A stretch of DNA of 28,781 nt from a virus, in IMG/VR virus record IMGVR_UViG_3300046817_001352, positions 1-28,781 of that record; one strand, written 5' to 3'. Shown in pieces: positions 8,666-15,017 of the stretch. The position numbers and the translations under genes were made by a program. Each line of letters begins with the position of its first letter. Position 1 is the stretch's first letter. The notes below the pieces were generated by a model. It ran no database searches and was not told the origin of the DNA. It worked only from the letters and a program-made list of their open reading frames with translations.

Positions 8666-9252
8666 TTGTTTGCCGCTCCTTTGTGGATTACGAGTTTCTT
8701 CTTGCCATTCCAGGTTACGAATCCCGATGGTGCTGGACCGCCGCGAGTCGGGTCTTTGAATTTCCCACCGAATAAGTGATGGCTGAGCTCGCGGAGATTT
8801 CTTGAGTGAGTGACGACGGCCGGCCGGCCGCCTGACGAAACAATTCGTTTAATTCTACCGATTGCTTTATTTGCTTTTCCATCCCACGCAGTAGTTGATT
8901 CGCCTCCCGGCATTTTCTTGTCTGGAGTCCGCATGGCCAGGCGCCTGATCCGAGGTTCGCCAGTTTTTCTTGGTGTTCCTTCGAGCGAGCCAAAATCCTG
9001 AGGCAAGAGTCCACGGTCAACTTTGAGTTTGACGCCTGCAGCTTTCGCAATTTGCTTTGCAGGTTCTTTAGCGCGGGATAGCGGCGAGGTGATAACCACA
9101 GTTGGCTTAAATCTTGCAATGCGCGGGCCAATCGCCTGTGACTCTCGTTTTCCTTTGGCGTCAAGCGGGTAATCACGGGTTCCTTTCACAACGTCAGATG
9201 CATTGCCTGTCGATTCACTGTGTCTGACAAATATCGCCTTTACTTTCCTCAT
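8662..9252 (-). CDS. Histidine phosphatase superfamily protein, 196 aa
   Basis: Branch of the phosphoglycerate-mutase-like fold that forms a phospho-His intermediate. Visible residues are the RHS motif (R10-H11-S12, in place of RHG), TSPLSRA with R60, FGSLEG (E90), PGGES (E118) and the second catalytic His in VVTHS (H148). All core catalytic positions are therefore present. The substrate cannot be told; members act on phosphosugars, nucleotides, phosphoproteins or polyphosphate. It is translationally coupled to the Tad2-like gene before it (ATGA) and to the exported protein after it (ATGA). Confidence 0.88.
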   Translation of the reverse strand: MRKVKAIFVRHSESTGNASDVVKGTRDYPLDAKGKRESQAIGPRIARFKPTVVITSPLSRAKEPAKQIAKAAGVKLKVDRGLLPQDFGSLEGTPRKTGEPRIRRLAMRTPDKKMPGGESTTAWDGKANKAIGRIKRIVSSGGRPAVVTHSRNLRELSHHLFGGKFKDPTRGGPAPSGFVTWNGKKKLVIHKGAANK

Positions 9253-9491
9253 GCCGCTGCTGCGGCCACGAATTCCCAGTCAATGGCCAGGATATCGGTT
9301 TGCGAAGCCAGCCAGGGAACCAGATCGCCCTGAACAGTCTTCATATAAATATAAGGCAGTGTCATCTTGCTGTGGGCATCCGGAACCTGCAACGCCAACC
9401 ACATGCCGCGACCATTCCAACCTTCACGAGCCACCTTCTGGCCGGCCCGCAATCGTTTCAGTGCTTCGCCAAAGTCAAATACTTCGCCCAT
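9249..9491 (-). CDS. tad2: Tad2-like Thoeris anti-defence protein (DUF2829), 80 aa
   Basis: The sequence matches the DUF2829 pattern: FGEALKRLRAGQKVAREGW at residues 7-25, then a GMWL motif, a YIYMKT strand, and LVPWLASQTDILAIDWE near the C-terminus. Characterised Tad2 proteins (for example from phage SPO1) bind and sequester the cyclic ADP-ribose-type signal made by Thoeris ThsB, so that the ThsA effector is not activated. The length is close to the family norm. ATG at 9491 follows GGAG with a 6-nt spacer. Position in the late operon beside a phosphatase is unusual. Family membership is confident; anti-Thoeris activity in this protein is inference. Confidence 0.85.
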   Translation of the reverse strand: MGEVFDFGEALKRLRAGQKVAREGWNGRGMWLALQVPDAHSKMTLPYIYMKTVQGDLVPWLASQTDILAIDWEFVAAAAA

Positions 9492-9501
9492 CGTTAACTC
9501 C

Positions 9502-9969
9502 TCATACCAGAATTTTTCCGACCATTTTTGTCGCGTTGTTTACCGTAATCGAATTCAAAATCAATCGTAGGAACAATTCCCGCACGCCGGTTACAACTTT
9601 TGAATTTACAAGCGCGTGGTCTGTAGAATCTGTATCAATCGTCACATATTCGGAATCAACATCGCGCATTGCGCCTTGCAGCGAAACAGACAACGCGGAT
9701 GGAGCGAAATCAAACTCGGTGACATAAGTCACGGTGCGTGAACCTGGATCGATCGCCGTCGCCGGCTGACATACAGCAACACGCTGGCCGGCTTGCGGCG
9801 GTGCCGCGGGAATTGTCTCGAAGGTTTCTTGCTGAACTGTGGGAGGACCTGAAGAACCTGGATTGCCCTGACCGCCTACGTTGTGGTTCCAATCCATGCT
9901 GCCAAATGAATATCCTACCCCGCCTGACTGGAGTGATTGTGGTGGAGTACTGTTTGAATAAGCTGGCAC
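9502..9969 (-). CDS. Hypothetical late protein, 155 aa, first gene of leftward operon
   Basis: It starts with GTG at 9969, preceded by GGGAG with a 6-nt spacer. The first ~60 residues are Gly/Pro/Ser/Gln-rich and probably disordered. Residues ~75-155 look beta-rich and end in a hydrophobic segment. No Sec signal or membrane helix is apparent. It resembles a minor virion or decoration protein in composition but I do not recognise a family. It is the promoter-proximal gene of the leftward operon. Confidence 0.65.
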   Translation of the reverse strand: MPAYSNSTPPQSLQSGGVGYSFGSMDWNHNVGGQGNPGSSGPPTVQQETFETIPAAPPQAGQRVAVCQPATAIDPGSRTVTYVTEFDFAPSALSVSLQGAMRDVDSEYVTIDTDSTDHALVNSKVVTGVRELFLRLILNSITVNNATKMVGKILV

Positions 9970-10003
9970 TTGATTCTCCCGTTCCTGTTTCTAAAATCGC
10001 TTG

Positions 10004-10041
10004 GGGTTCAACCTGCCTCCAGGAGTGTAGGAGTTGAACCC
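10004..10041 (-). promoter_or_regulatory. Late leader stem-loop with GGAGG in loop
   Basis: A perfect 9-bp inverted repeat (GGGTTCAAC 10004-10012, GTTGAACCC 10033-10041) encloses a 20-nt loop. Read on the minus strand, the loop contains CCTGGAGG, an SD-like element not followed by a start. It lies in the predicted 5' leader of the leftward operon. A second short stem (GCCCG/CGGGC, 10052-10063) lies just before it. It may stabilise the mRNA or regulate its translation or elongation. Confidence 0.5.
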
Positions 10042-10073
10042 GCCGGCGATCGCCCGTTCGGGCAGCGGGGCGG

Positions 10074-10104
10074 ACTATACCCGAATCATGGTATGTCTTG
10101 TCCA
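10074..10104 (-). promoter_or_regulatory. Candidate leftward sigma70-like promoter
   Basis: On the minus strand, TGGACA (10104-10099) resembles a -35 box and TATAGT (10079-10074) a -10 box, each 5 of 6 to consensus. The spacer is 19 nt, longer than the ideal 17, so strength is uncertain. Transcription would begin near 10067 and pass through the leader hairpins before the first late gene. Confidence 0.4.
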
Positions 10105-10133
10105 CAGTTTAAACTCGGCCACATGTTAATAAG

Positions 10134-10151
10134 ATGTTTAAAAGTAAACAT
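10134..10151. promoter_or_regulatory. Operator-like palindrome ATGTTTA-N4-TAAACAT
   Basis: Perfect 7-bp inverted repeat with a 4-nt centre (AAAG). An 18-bp dyad of this form between divergent operons is typical of a binding site for a dimeric HTH regulator. No regulator is encoded immediately beside it; the HTH genes at 13604 and 23077 are candidates within the window. Confidence 0.45.
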
Positions 10152-10174
10152 GAATAAATGCCCTGAACTTGGTA

Positions 10175-10276
10175 GTTATTCACTATTATTTAGTCATGGC
10201 GTTTTTATATACTTTTTATAGGAGTGTGTCTAAGAAAAGTATATAAAAAAGGGCTCGCTAAATAATAGTGACTAAC
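10175..10276. repeat. 102-bp nested palindrome, possible origin or cruciform
   Basis: The outer arms (10175-10193 and 10258-10276) match at 18 of 19 positions as inverted repeats. The inner arms (10202-10216 and 10235-10249) match perfectly over 15 bp and are very AT-rich (A/T runs around TATATA). The two gaps between outer and inner arms are each exactly 8 nt, so both pairs fold in register into one long hairpin with an 18-nt loop. It lies about 100 bp before the primase-helicase gene, which is a common place for a replication origin. A transcription-terminator or regulator-binding role is the alternative. Confidence 0.7.
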
Positions 10277-10297
10277 GAATCCAATGTTATTTTATTA

Positions 10298-10338
10298 AAA
10301 ATAACGTTGTGCAAGAACATACACGCCCGATGTATTAT
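10298..10338 (+). promoter_or_regulatory. Repeated 20-nt box, copy 1, with -10-like TATTAT
   Basis: The box at 10298-10317 fits the consensus AAAATARYRYTGTRCAARAA shared with two other sites (12756, 21019). A -10-like TATTAT lies at 10333-10338, 15 nt after the box, and the primase ATG is 63 nt after the box. The left half of this copy also has an inverted partner (AATGTTATTTT, 10283-10293). It is probably a promoter or activator site for the rightward operon. Confidence 0.6.
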
Positions 10339-10380
10339 TCGTGGGTTCGTAACTGTAAACTATCAGGAGGTTCCACCTAA

Positions 10381-12675
10381 ATGCCCGCTGGACGCCCGAA
10401 GACCTATACCCGTGTATCTCAATCTGCATTTAAGAACATCCCCGATGAATTGAAGAAAGTTCCGCAATGGATTTGCTGGAAATTATTTCAAAGAGAAAAT
10501 GAAAAGTTTTCAAAGATGCCGATCAATCCACACACAGGTTTAGAGGCATCAACAGACAAGCCCAGGACGTGGGGCACGTACCAGGAAGCCGTTAATAGAT
10601 TCATTGCAGACACCACATTACACGGTTTGGGATTCGTGTTTACCGCAACCGACCCTTATACAGGAATAGATATCGATGATTGCCGTGATAAAGACACGGG
10701 TGTCATCGCCGACTGGGCATTATCGGTTATTGAGCCAATGGATTCTTATACCGAAATTTCTCCATCTGGAATGGGAGTGCGAATCATCATCGAAGCAAAT
10801 TCTCCTGGTGAATTTAAGCGTCGTAATAAAATTGAAATATACTCTTCCGGACAATATCTGACGATTACGGGAGATGTATATGGAACGCGGTTGCCTGTTG
10901 AAAAACGGCAACAAAAACTTGATGAACTATATTTAATGGTATTCGGAGATGACATCAAGAAGAAAGAACGGCCGGCTCCGGAAGTGCATAAAGACGCCAA
11001 GCTGGCTCGCATTCAAAAGATTAAAGATAAAGACCTGCTGGACAAAGCCGTTCAGGCGGCGAACGGGCCGAAGTTTACCAGGCTATGGGAAGGGAATCTT
11101 GAAGACCACGCAGGAGACCATTCTCGGGCGGACCTTTCTTTATGCGCGATCCTATGCTACTGGACGCGGGCAGACGGGCCAAGAATAGATAAACTCTTTC
11201 GCCAGTCGAAGCTATTCAGAAAGAAATGGGATGAACGGCACGGTAAACTCACATATGGTGAAATGACTGTCAACCAGGCGTTGGGGGCAGCCGGCGCCTT
11301 ATACGACCCGGATTCTGATTCGTCTAATATAACAACTAGGAATGATATAGGGAACGCCGGCATATTCGTGCAGATGGTTGGAGATGATTTCCGCTGGTGC
11401 CCGCAGTGGAAAATGTGGCTGCACTGGAATGGTATTTCCTGGGAGCGGGATGCCGAACCCGAATTGCGACGTGCGACGGAAATTGTCTCTGCGGAATTAT
11501 TAAGGCGTGCCGCGCAGCAGCCGCCTGATGAATCTAAGAAAGAAAGACAGTGGGCGATCGATGCCGGTCAACTCTCGAGATTAAATGCTATTGACCAGAT
11601 TTCAAGGCAGCGGTTGATTGTCCGCACAAATAACTTTGACGCTGACCCGTTCTTATTTGCCTGCGCGAATGGAGTAATCGACTTGCGTGAAGGCAAACTC
11701 CGCGAAGGGCGCAAAGACGATTGGACCACCAGGCTGTCGGATATCGCTTATGATCCTGATGCAACCTGCCCGCTGTTCGAGAATTTCCTCCTGGAAGCCA
11801 TGGAAGGAAATAAAGAAATGGTTGAATACCTCTGGCGTGTTCTCGGGTATTGCCTGACAGGCGACACATCCGAACGGTCATTTTTCTTACTGCACGGGCA
11901 TGGCCGTAACGGAAAGACCACATTCGCCGAGGTCCTGCACGCGCTCGCGGACGGTTACGGACAAACAGCCAGGTTCTCCACGTTCCTCAGGAAGAATCAG
12001 GTGGCCACGGGTGCCAACGATGACGTGGCGCACCTGGTCGGCGCCCGTGTCGTAATCGCGTCGGAAGCCGACGACGCGGCAACGCTGGATGCCGCGGTTG
12101 TGAAAACGCTCACGGGTTCGGACACGATCCGGGCAAGGTTTTTATACGGCCGGGAATTCGAATTCAAGCCGGCGTTTAAATTATTTATGGTGACAAACCA
12201 CGTCCCTAAGATTCAGGAATCTTCGCACGCGCTCTGGGATCGCCTGCACCGGATACCGTTTGGATATCGCGTTCCTGAAAATAAAATAGACAAAAAACTT
12301 CCGCTTAAACTTTTCGGCGAGCTCGATGGAATTCTTGCTCGTAGTGTGCGGTCCTGCCTTGACTGGCAGAAGAACGGTCTCCAGCCGCCTGAAAAAGTAA
12401 TCAAGGCCGGCGAGGAGTTAAAAGAGAATATGGATACGCTCGGGCAGTTTATCCGCGACATCGTTGTGAAAGATGAAAACACAAAAATACTGCATTCTGT
12501 TTTGTACGACGATTACGTGAGATGGGTCAAGGAAAATGGAATGCGGTTCCCCGTGACCAGGCGCACGCTGGCAATTTATCTGCGCGAGCACGATTTCAGC
12601 TCATACAATGGCGGAGGAAACTATCTAACCTGGAAAGGGATTTCGACACGGGGAGAAGGGCAGAGCTCGCTATAA
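10381..12675 (+). CDS. Primase-polymerase/D5-like superfamily 3 helicase
   Basis: Predicted replication initiator of 764 aa that primes and unwinds DNA. The N-terminal ~200 residues resemble the primase-polymerase (AEP, NrS-1-type) domain: VPQWICWK near residue 30, metal-binding GIDIDD (D97, D99), and SPSGMGVRI, where many relatives have His in place of Arg. A linker with charged helices follows. The C-terminal half is the P4/D5-type helicase: Walker A GHGRNGKTT (506-514), an acidic Walker B-like ASEADDA segment, and a VTNHVP sensor motif. SD AGGAGG lies 10 nt before the ATG. It is the first gene of the rightward operon, next to the nested palindrome. Confidence 0.9.
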   Translation: MPAGRPKTYTRVSQSAFKNIPDELKKVPQWICWKLFQRENEKFSKMPINPHTGLEASTDKPRTWGTYQEAVNRFIADTTLHGLGFVFTATDPYTGIDIDDCRDKDTGVIADWALSVIEPMDSYTEISPSGMGVRIIIEANSPGEFKRRNKIEIYSSGQYLTITGDVYGTRLPVEKRQQKLDELYLMVFGDDIKKKERPAPEVHKDAKLARIQKIKDKDLLDKAVQAANGPKFTRLWEGNLEDHAGDHSRADLSLCAILCYWTRADGPRIDKLFRQSKLFRKKWDERHGKLTYGEMTVNQALGAAGALYDPDSDSSNITTRNDIGNAGIFVQMVGDDFRWCPQWKMWLHWNGISWERDAEPELRRATEIVSAELLRRAAQQPPDESKKERQWAIDAGQLSRLNAIDQISRQRLIVRTNNFDADPFLFACANGVIDLREGKLREGRKDDWTTRLSDIAYDPDATCPLFENFLLEAMEGNKEMVEYLWRVLGYCLTGDTSERSFFLLHGHGRNGKTTFAEVLHALADGYGQTARFSTFLRKNQVATGANDDVAHLVGARVVIASEADDAATLDAAVVKTLTGSDTIRARFLYGREFEFKPAFKLFMVTNHVPKIQESSHALWDRLHRIPFGYRVPENKIDKKLPLKLFGELDGILARSVRSCLDWQKNGLQPPEKVIKAGEELKENMDTLGQFIRDIVVKDENTKILHSVLYDDYVRWVKENGMRFPVTRRTLAIYLREHDFSSYNGGGNYLTWKGISTRGEGQSSL

Positions 12676-12755
12676 CCGCAGGTGAAAGAAAAGTGAAAGG
12701 GTGTTGATAACCTCATCACCCCTCAGCTGTTGCTAGTCCTAGTACCATTTTGTTG

Positions 12756-12794
12756 AAAATAATGCTGTACAAAAATACGAACACACTGTAATAT
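12756..12794 (+). promoter_or_regulatory. Repeated 20-nt box, copy 2, with -10-like TAATAT
   Basis: The box at 12756-12775 fits AAAATARYRYTGTRCAARAA. TG-TAATAT (hexamer 12789-12794) lies 13 nt downstream and looks like an extended -10. The 152-bp gap between the primase stop and the next gene holds this box and nothing else I can recognise. It would start a second rightward transcript at the mini-protein cluster. Confidence 0.6.
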
Positions 12795-12827
12795 TGTATT
12801 CAGTTGATCGGGCAGCAGGAGACTGAA

Positions 12828-13010
12828 ATGAATAAAACAACGGTAGATATCGCGGAATACGTGGCGAAGAAATTCAGACCATGCAGTTTAGAACAGGCTC
12901 GAAGAATGCAGTCCTATATGGAAGAAACTGGGCTGGATTTTTCGGAATGTTCGCGGAAAAAGTTTCATCGGGCGATCGAAGAAGCGTATAAGGGTATTCC
13001 GAACCTATAA
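12828..13010 (+). CDS. Hypothetical protein, 60 aa
   Basis: ATG at 12828 has AGGAG with a 6-nt spacer; an in-frame TTG 24 nt upstream has no SD. The protein is charged and mostly helical, with two Cys (CSLEQ, ECSRKK) and no membrane segment. It is the first gene after the second repeated box. The family is not recognised. Confidence 0.7.
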   Translation: MNKTTVDIAEYVAKKFRPCSLEQARRMQSYMEETGLDFSECSRKKFHRAIEEAYKGIPNL

Positions 13011-13051
13011 CCGACAACCCGTCCTGAACGGACCTGGTTGAGGAGAAGGAA

Positions 13052-13249
13052 ATGATTGAGATAATCGTTACCGAATATGAAATGAGCCACGGGAAACGTC
13101 CTCGAGGAATTGGCCAGTGGGCCTTCCAGATGGGATACCGGGCAGTAAGTGAACCTTATTGGGTAACTGGTTCTTACGGAACCGCGGTAAAGATTGCCAG
13201 GCAGAAGGCTCGTGAATTGGGAGTATCTGTTATAGTGGTGTTGCCATGA
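13052..13249 (+). CDS. Hypothetical protein, 65 aa
   Basis: SD GAGGAGAAGGA directly precedes the ATG. The small alpha/beta protein has an N-terminal strand (IEIIVTEYEM), a central aromatic stretch (WAFQMGYRAV), a helix with SYGTAVKIARQKA, and a C-terminal strand (VSVIVVLP). The pattern suggests a compact globular fold of unknown function. Its stop overlaps the next ATG (ATGA). Confidence 0.75.
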   Translation: MIEIIVTEYEMSHGKRPRGIGQWAFQMGYRAVSEPYWVTGSYGTAVKIARQKARELGVSVIVVLP

Positions 13250-13419
13250 CCTGCGACCAATGCGAAATGCTCAACATCAACGGCCACGCCTGCCACGAAA
13301 CGGGCTGCCCGAATGCTCGTAAGGAGTGGGATGGGTATGAGTGGGTTAAGGTTTATGAATGTCCGGAATGCGGTTCCACGGTCCGCGAATCCGAGACCTG
13401 CTGCGGGAGTCAGGACTAA
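13246..13419 (+). CDS. Zinc-ribbon mini-protein, 57 aa
   Basis: Short frame coupled at both ends (ATGA with the upstream gene, TAATG with the downstream one). It carries an N-terminal CDQC, later HACHETGC, then CPECG and a CC pair near the end. This gives at least two CxxC knuckles, so one or two zinc sites are likely. The role is unknown; small phage zinc ribbons often bind nucleic acid or host proteins. Confidence 0.75.
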   Translation: MTCDQCEMLNINGHACHETGCPNARKEWDGYEWVKVYECPECGSTVRESETCCGSQD

Positions 13420-13604
13420 TGAAAATTAACAAAGAAGAAGTAATTCAGTTATGGCATATAGCTCGGGTTGCCTTAGACCTACCGTCGCGTTTTGACCGTT
13501 TGCAGTATGTAAAGCGAGAATATCTCAAGGCGCACCCGGAATGGCTTGCAAAACCAACAACTTTGTGGATTGAAATTTGTGACGCGACATTGGTGATGCG
13601 GTAA
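13419..13604 (+). CDS. Hypothetical protein, 61 aa
   Basis: The start at 13419 (TAATG overlap with the zinc-ribbon gene) is preferred over a longer in-frame version that would overlap that gene by 60 bp. The product is basic and helical with several Trp/Tyr (QLWHIARVAL, EYLKAHPEWL). Its stop overlaps the next ATG as TAATG. The family is not recognised. Confidence 0.65.
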   Translation: MKINKEEVIQLWHIARVALDLPSRFDRLQYVKREYLKAHPEWLAKPTTLWIEICDATLVMR

Positions 13605-14245
13605 TGGAAACTCCCCTCCGCACCCTGAAACCCGGAGCCGTATTTCATCTTGACCTGTATGAATACGGCATGAAACAAGGTATCTTGGTTGACGTCACGC
13701 GGGGTTCGGCGACGGTGGCCTGCAAGTCGACGAAACCTCCGCGGGTGATCGTCTCGCAAGACGGCCGGAAGTCGAAGCCGATCGCAGCACCCGACATTAT
13801 TCAGCACTGGGATTTGGATACTCTCGTGGTTCCCACGGGCGAGTCCGAAGATGTTCAAAGGTGGTTAGACAAACTAAAAGGAGAAACGACCATGGCAACC
13901 GCAGCAGCAGCAATCACGGGAAAGAAATCGGCAAAAAAGGCGGTGAAGGCGAAGGAACCGAAGAAACTTCTCACGACCCGCTACACCGTAACGGCGAAGG
14001 CAGTCCCCGAGAAGGTCGGATACGAGAACGAGGAAAAACAGACGCACAACGCCGTGATCTACCGCGCGCTGAAGGCCGCCAAGGAACCCTTGACCTTCTC
14101 GGAAATCACGGACGCGATCGGCAAGAAGGAATTCGGGTCCGAATCAAAGGCCGTCGACAATATTTTCCGGTGGCACATTCAGGACCTCATCAAGAAGGGC
14201 TTCGTGAAGTCGATCGAGAAACGCGAGGAAGTCGAAGCGGCCTGA
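13604..14245 (+). CDS. Putative winged-helix DNA-binding protein, 213 aa, with internal start
   Basis: Two-part protein. Residues 1-95 are a small beta-rich domain. Residues ~97-130 are an Ala/Lys-rich basic linker (ITGKKSAKKAVKAKEPKK) like histone or nucleoid-protein tails. Residues ~140-205 resemble a winged helix: a helix HNAVIYRALKAA, then LTFSEITDAIGKK, and WHIQDLIKKGFVKSI. Codon 97 is an ATG (13892) with a good SD (AAAGGAG, 8 nt), so a short 117-aa basic form could also be made. It probably binds DNA as a regulator or nucleoid protein; the exact family is not recognised. Confidence 0.75.
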   Translation: METPLRTLKPGAVFHLDLYEYGMKQGILVDVTRGSATVACKSTKPPRVIVSQDGRKSKPIAAPDIIQHWDLDTLVVPTGESEDVQRWLDKLKGETTMATAAAAITGKKSAKKAVKAKEPKKLLTTRYTVTAKAVPEKVGYENEEKQTHNAVIYRALKAAKEPLTFSEITDAIGKKEFGSESKAVDNIFRWHIQDLIKKGFVKSIEKREEVEAA

Positions 14246-14273
14246 GCGGGGCACGCAAAGGTCGCGGCCGGCA

Positions 14274-14379
14274 AGGAACGCACGGCGTTATGACCCGTGC
14301 GTTCCTCGAGGGATGCGATCCCTAACACTCAGGAACGCGGGCGCGGCAGTACCGGATTAACCGGCCGGAGCGCGCCCGC
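14274..14379 (+). ncRNA. Three consecutive strong stem-loops, candidate structured RNA
   Basis: In the 161-bp gap after the winged-helix gene there are three perfect hairpins: 12-bp stem 14274-14285/14295-14306 (9-nt loop); 6-bp stem 14309-14314/14318-14323 (3-nt loop); 9-bp stem 14337-14345/14371-14379 with a 4-bp CCGG inner stem. None is followed by a T-run, so simple termination is unlikely. AGGAACGC occurs in both the first and third elements. It is very GC-rich compared with the flanking small genes. It may be a structured leader for the next gene, a processed RNA or an RNase-stable spacer. Confidence 0.45.
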
Positions 14380-14406
14380 CTCTCCTAAACTTGAACAGGA
14401 GGCATC

Positions 14407-14496
14407 ATGCTTCACTTCGCGGAATGGCTCGTATCGGCCGGTCTGATTTTGTGGCTCGGCTGCTTGGCAATTGAAACCGTTTTCGAAGGATTTTAA
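14407..14496 (+). CDS. Membrane mini-protein, 29 aa
   Basis: AGGAGG lies 4 nt before the ATG. The whole product is one membrane helix (WLVSAGLILWLGCLAIETVF) with acidic residues at both ends. It follows the structured stem-loop region directly. The function is unknown. Confidence 0.55.
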   Translation: MLHFAEWLVSAGLILWLGCLAIETVFEGF

Positions 14497-14500
14497 GCCG

Positions 14501-14686
14501 ATGAAAGTCAAACTAAGAATAGATGAGGTGTACCCTTGTCTTATTGTCAATAAAGAATTTTTGGGTGGTGAAGAAGTTGAAATTCCAGACGAATTATATA
14601 ACAAATTTTGTAAGTTAAGTCACGAGTTACAATTGGCAGAAGATGAAATACAAGAAATTTGGGATAAACAGGAAAAAACCAAATGA
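14501..14686 (+). CDS. Hypothetical acidic protein, 61 aa
   Basis: The start is ATG at 14501, 4 nt after the mini-protein stop, with AAGGA about 10 nt upstream. It has an N-terminal strand pair (VKLRIDEVYPCLIV) and an acidic C-terminal helix rich in Glu and Lys. It is distinctly AT-richer than its neighbours, with AT-ending codons, suggesting separate acquisition. Its stop overlaps the next ATG (ATGA). Confidence 0.7.
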   Translation: MKVKLRIDEVYPCLIVNKEFLGGEEVEIPDELYNKFCKLSHELQLAEDEIQEIWDKQEKTK

Positions 14687-14931
14687 GCCGGAAGAAAACT
14701 CCCAAAGGGAAGGCGCTGCTCCACGCCCTCCAGCGCATGCAGAAAAACAAAGACGGATATACTCACTCCACGGATTCGCGGCAGCAGGCCCGCGCCCGAT
14801 CGCGGATGAAGGCGAAGGAGCACGTCACGAATTTATATGGACCGGAACCCAGGGAGAACCGCCGCGCCCTGGAGCTCGCGTTTGCCAAGACATTTGACAA
14901 GCAGGAAAGGATCAGGGTTATCAAACCATGA
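14683..14931 (+). CDS. Hypothetical basic protein, 82 aa
   Basis: It is coupled to the preceding gene by ATGA. It is rich in Lys, Arg and Gln and helical throughout (ALLHALQRMQKNK, RQQARARSRMKAK), with no membrane segment. The composition suits an RNA- or DNA-binding or host-modulating peptide, but no family is recognised. Its stop overlaps the next ATG. Confidence 0.65.
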   Translation: MSRKKTPKGKALLHALQRMQKNKDGYTHSTDSRQQARARSRMKAKEHVTNLYGPEPRENRRALELAFAKTFDKQERIRVIKP

Positions 14932-15017
14932 TAGAAGCCATTTGGTACGGATTCGTTGGGTACTGCGGGTTAATGGCATTCCTGTACGCAATCGCCATAT
15001 GGAAGGATATCCGATGA
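14928..15017 (+). CDS. Membrane mini-protein, 29 aa
   Basis: ATGA overlaps at both ends place this frame exactly between its neighbours. It is a single hydrophobic helix (GFVGYCGLMAFLYAIAIW) ending in a basic KDIR. This resembles the mini-proteins at 14407 and 23000 in size and design. Function unknown. Confidence 0.55.
   Translation: MIEAIWYGFVGYCGLMAFLYAIAIWKDIR

Larger units (their letters stand above)
9970..10380. other. Divergent intergenic control region, 411 bp, no gene
   Basis: It separates the leftward late operon from the rightward replication operon and is clearly AT-richer on its right two-thirds. From left to right it holds a structured leader for the leftward transcript, a leftward promoter candidate, an operator-like palindrome, a long nested palindrome, and a rightward promoter-like motif followed by the primase SD (AGGAGG, 10 nt before ATG). 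No open frame with SD support was found in it. Confidence 0.85.

Noticed and set aside
8715-9176. Second leftward frame (153 aa) within the histidine phosphatase
   Set aside because: It is a shifted frame of the phosphatase gene, which has all catalytic motifs.
9203-9727. Rightward 174-aa open frame
   Set aside because: It is antisense to the Tad2-like gene and the first late gene, both of which have SDs and recognisable or coupled sequence.
12700-12722. GGGTG...CACCC inverted repeat after the primase gene as a terminator
   Set aside because: The stem is only 5 bp with a long loop and no T-run, so it is too weak to call.
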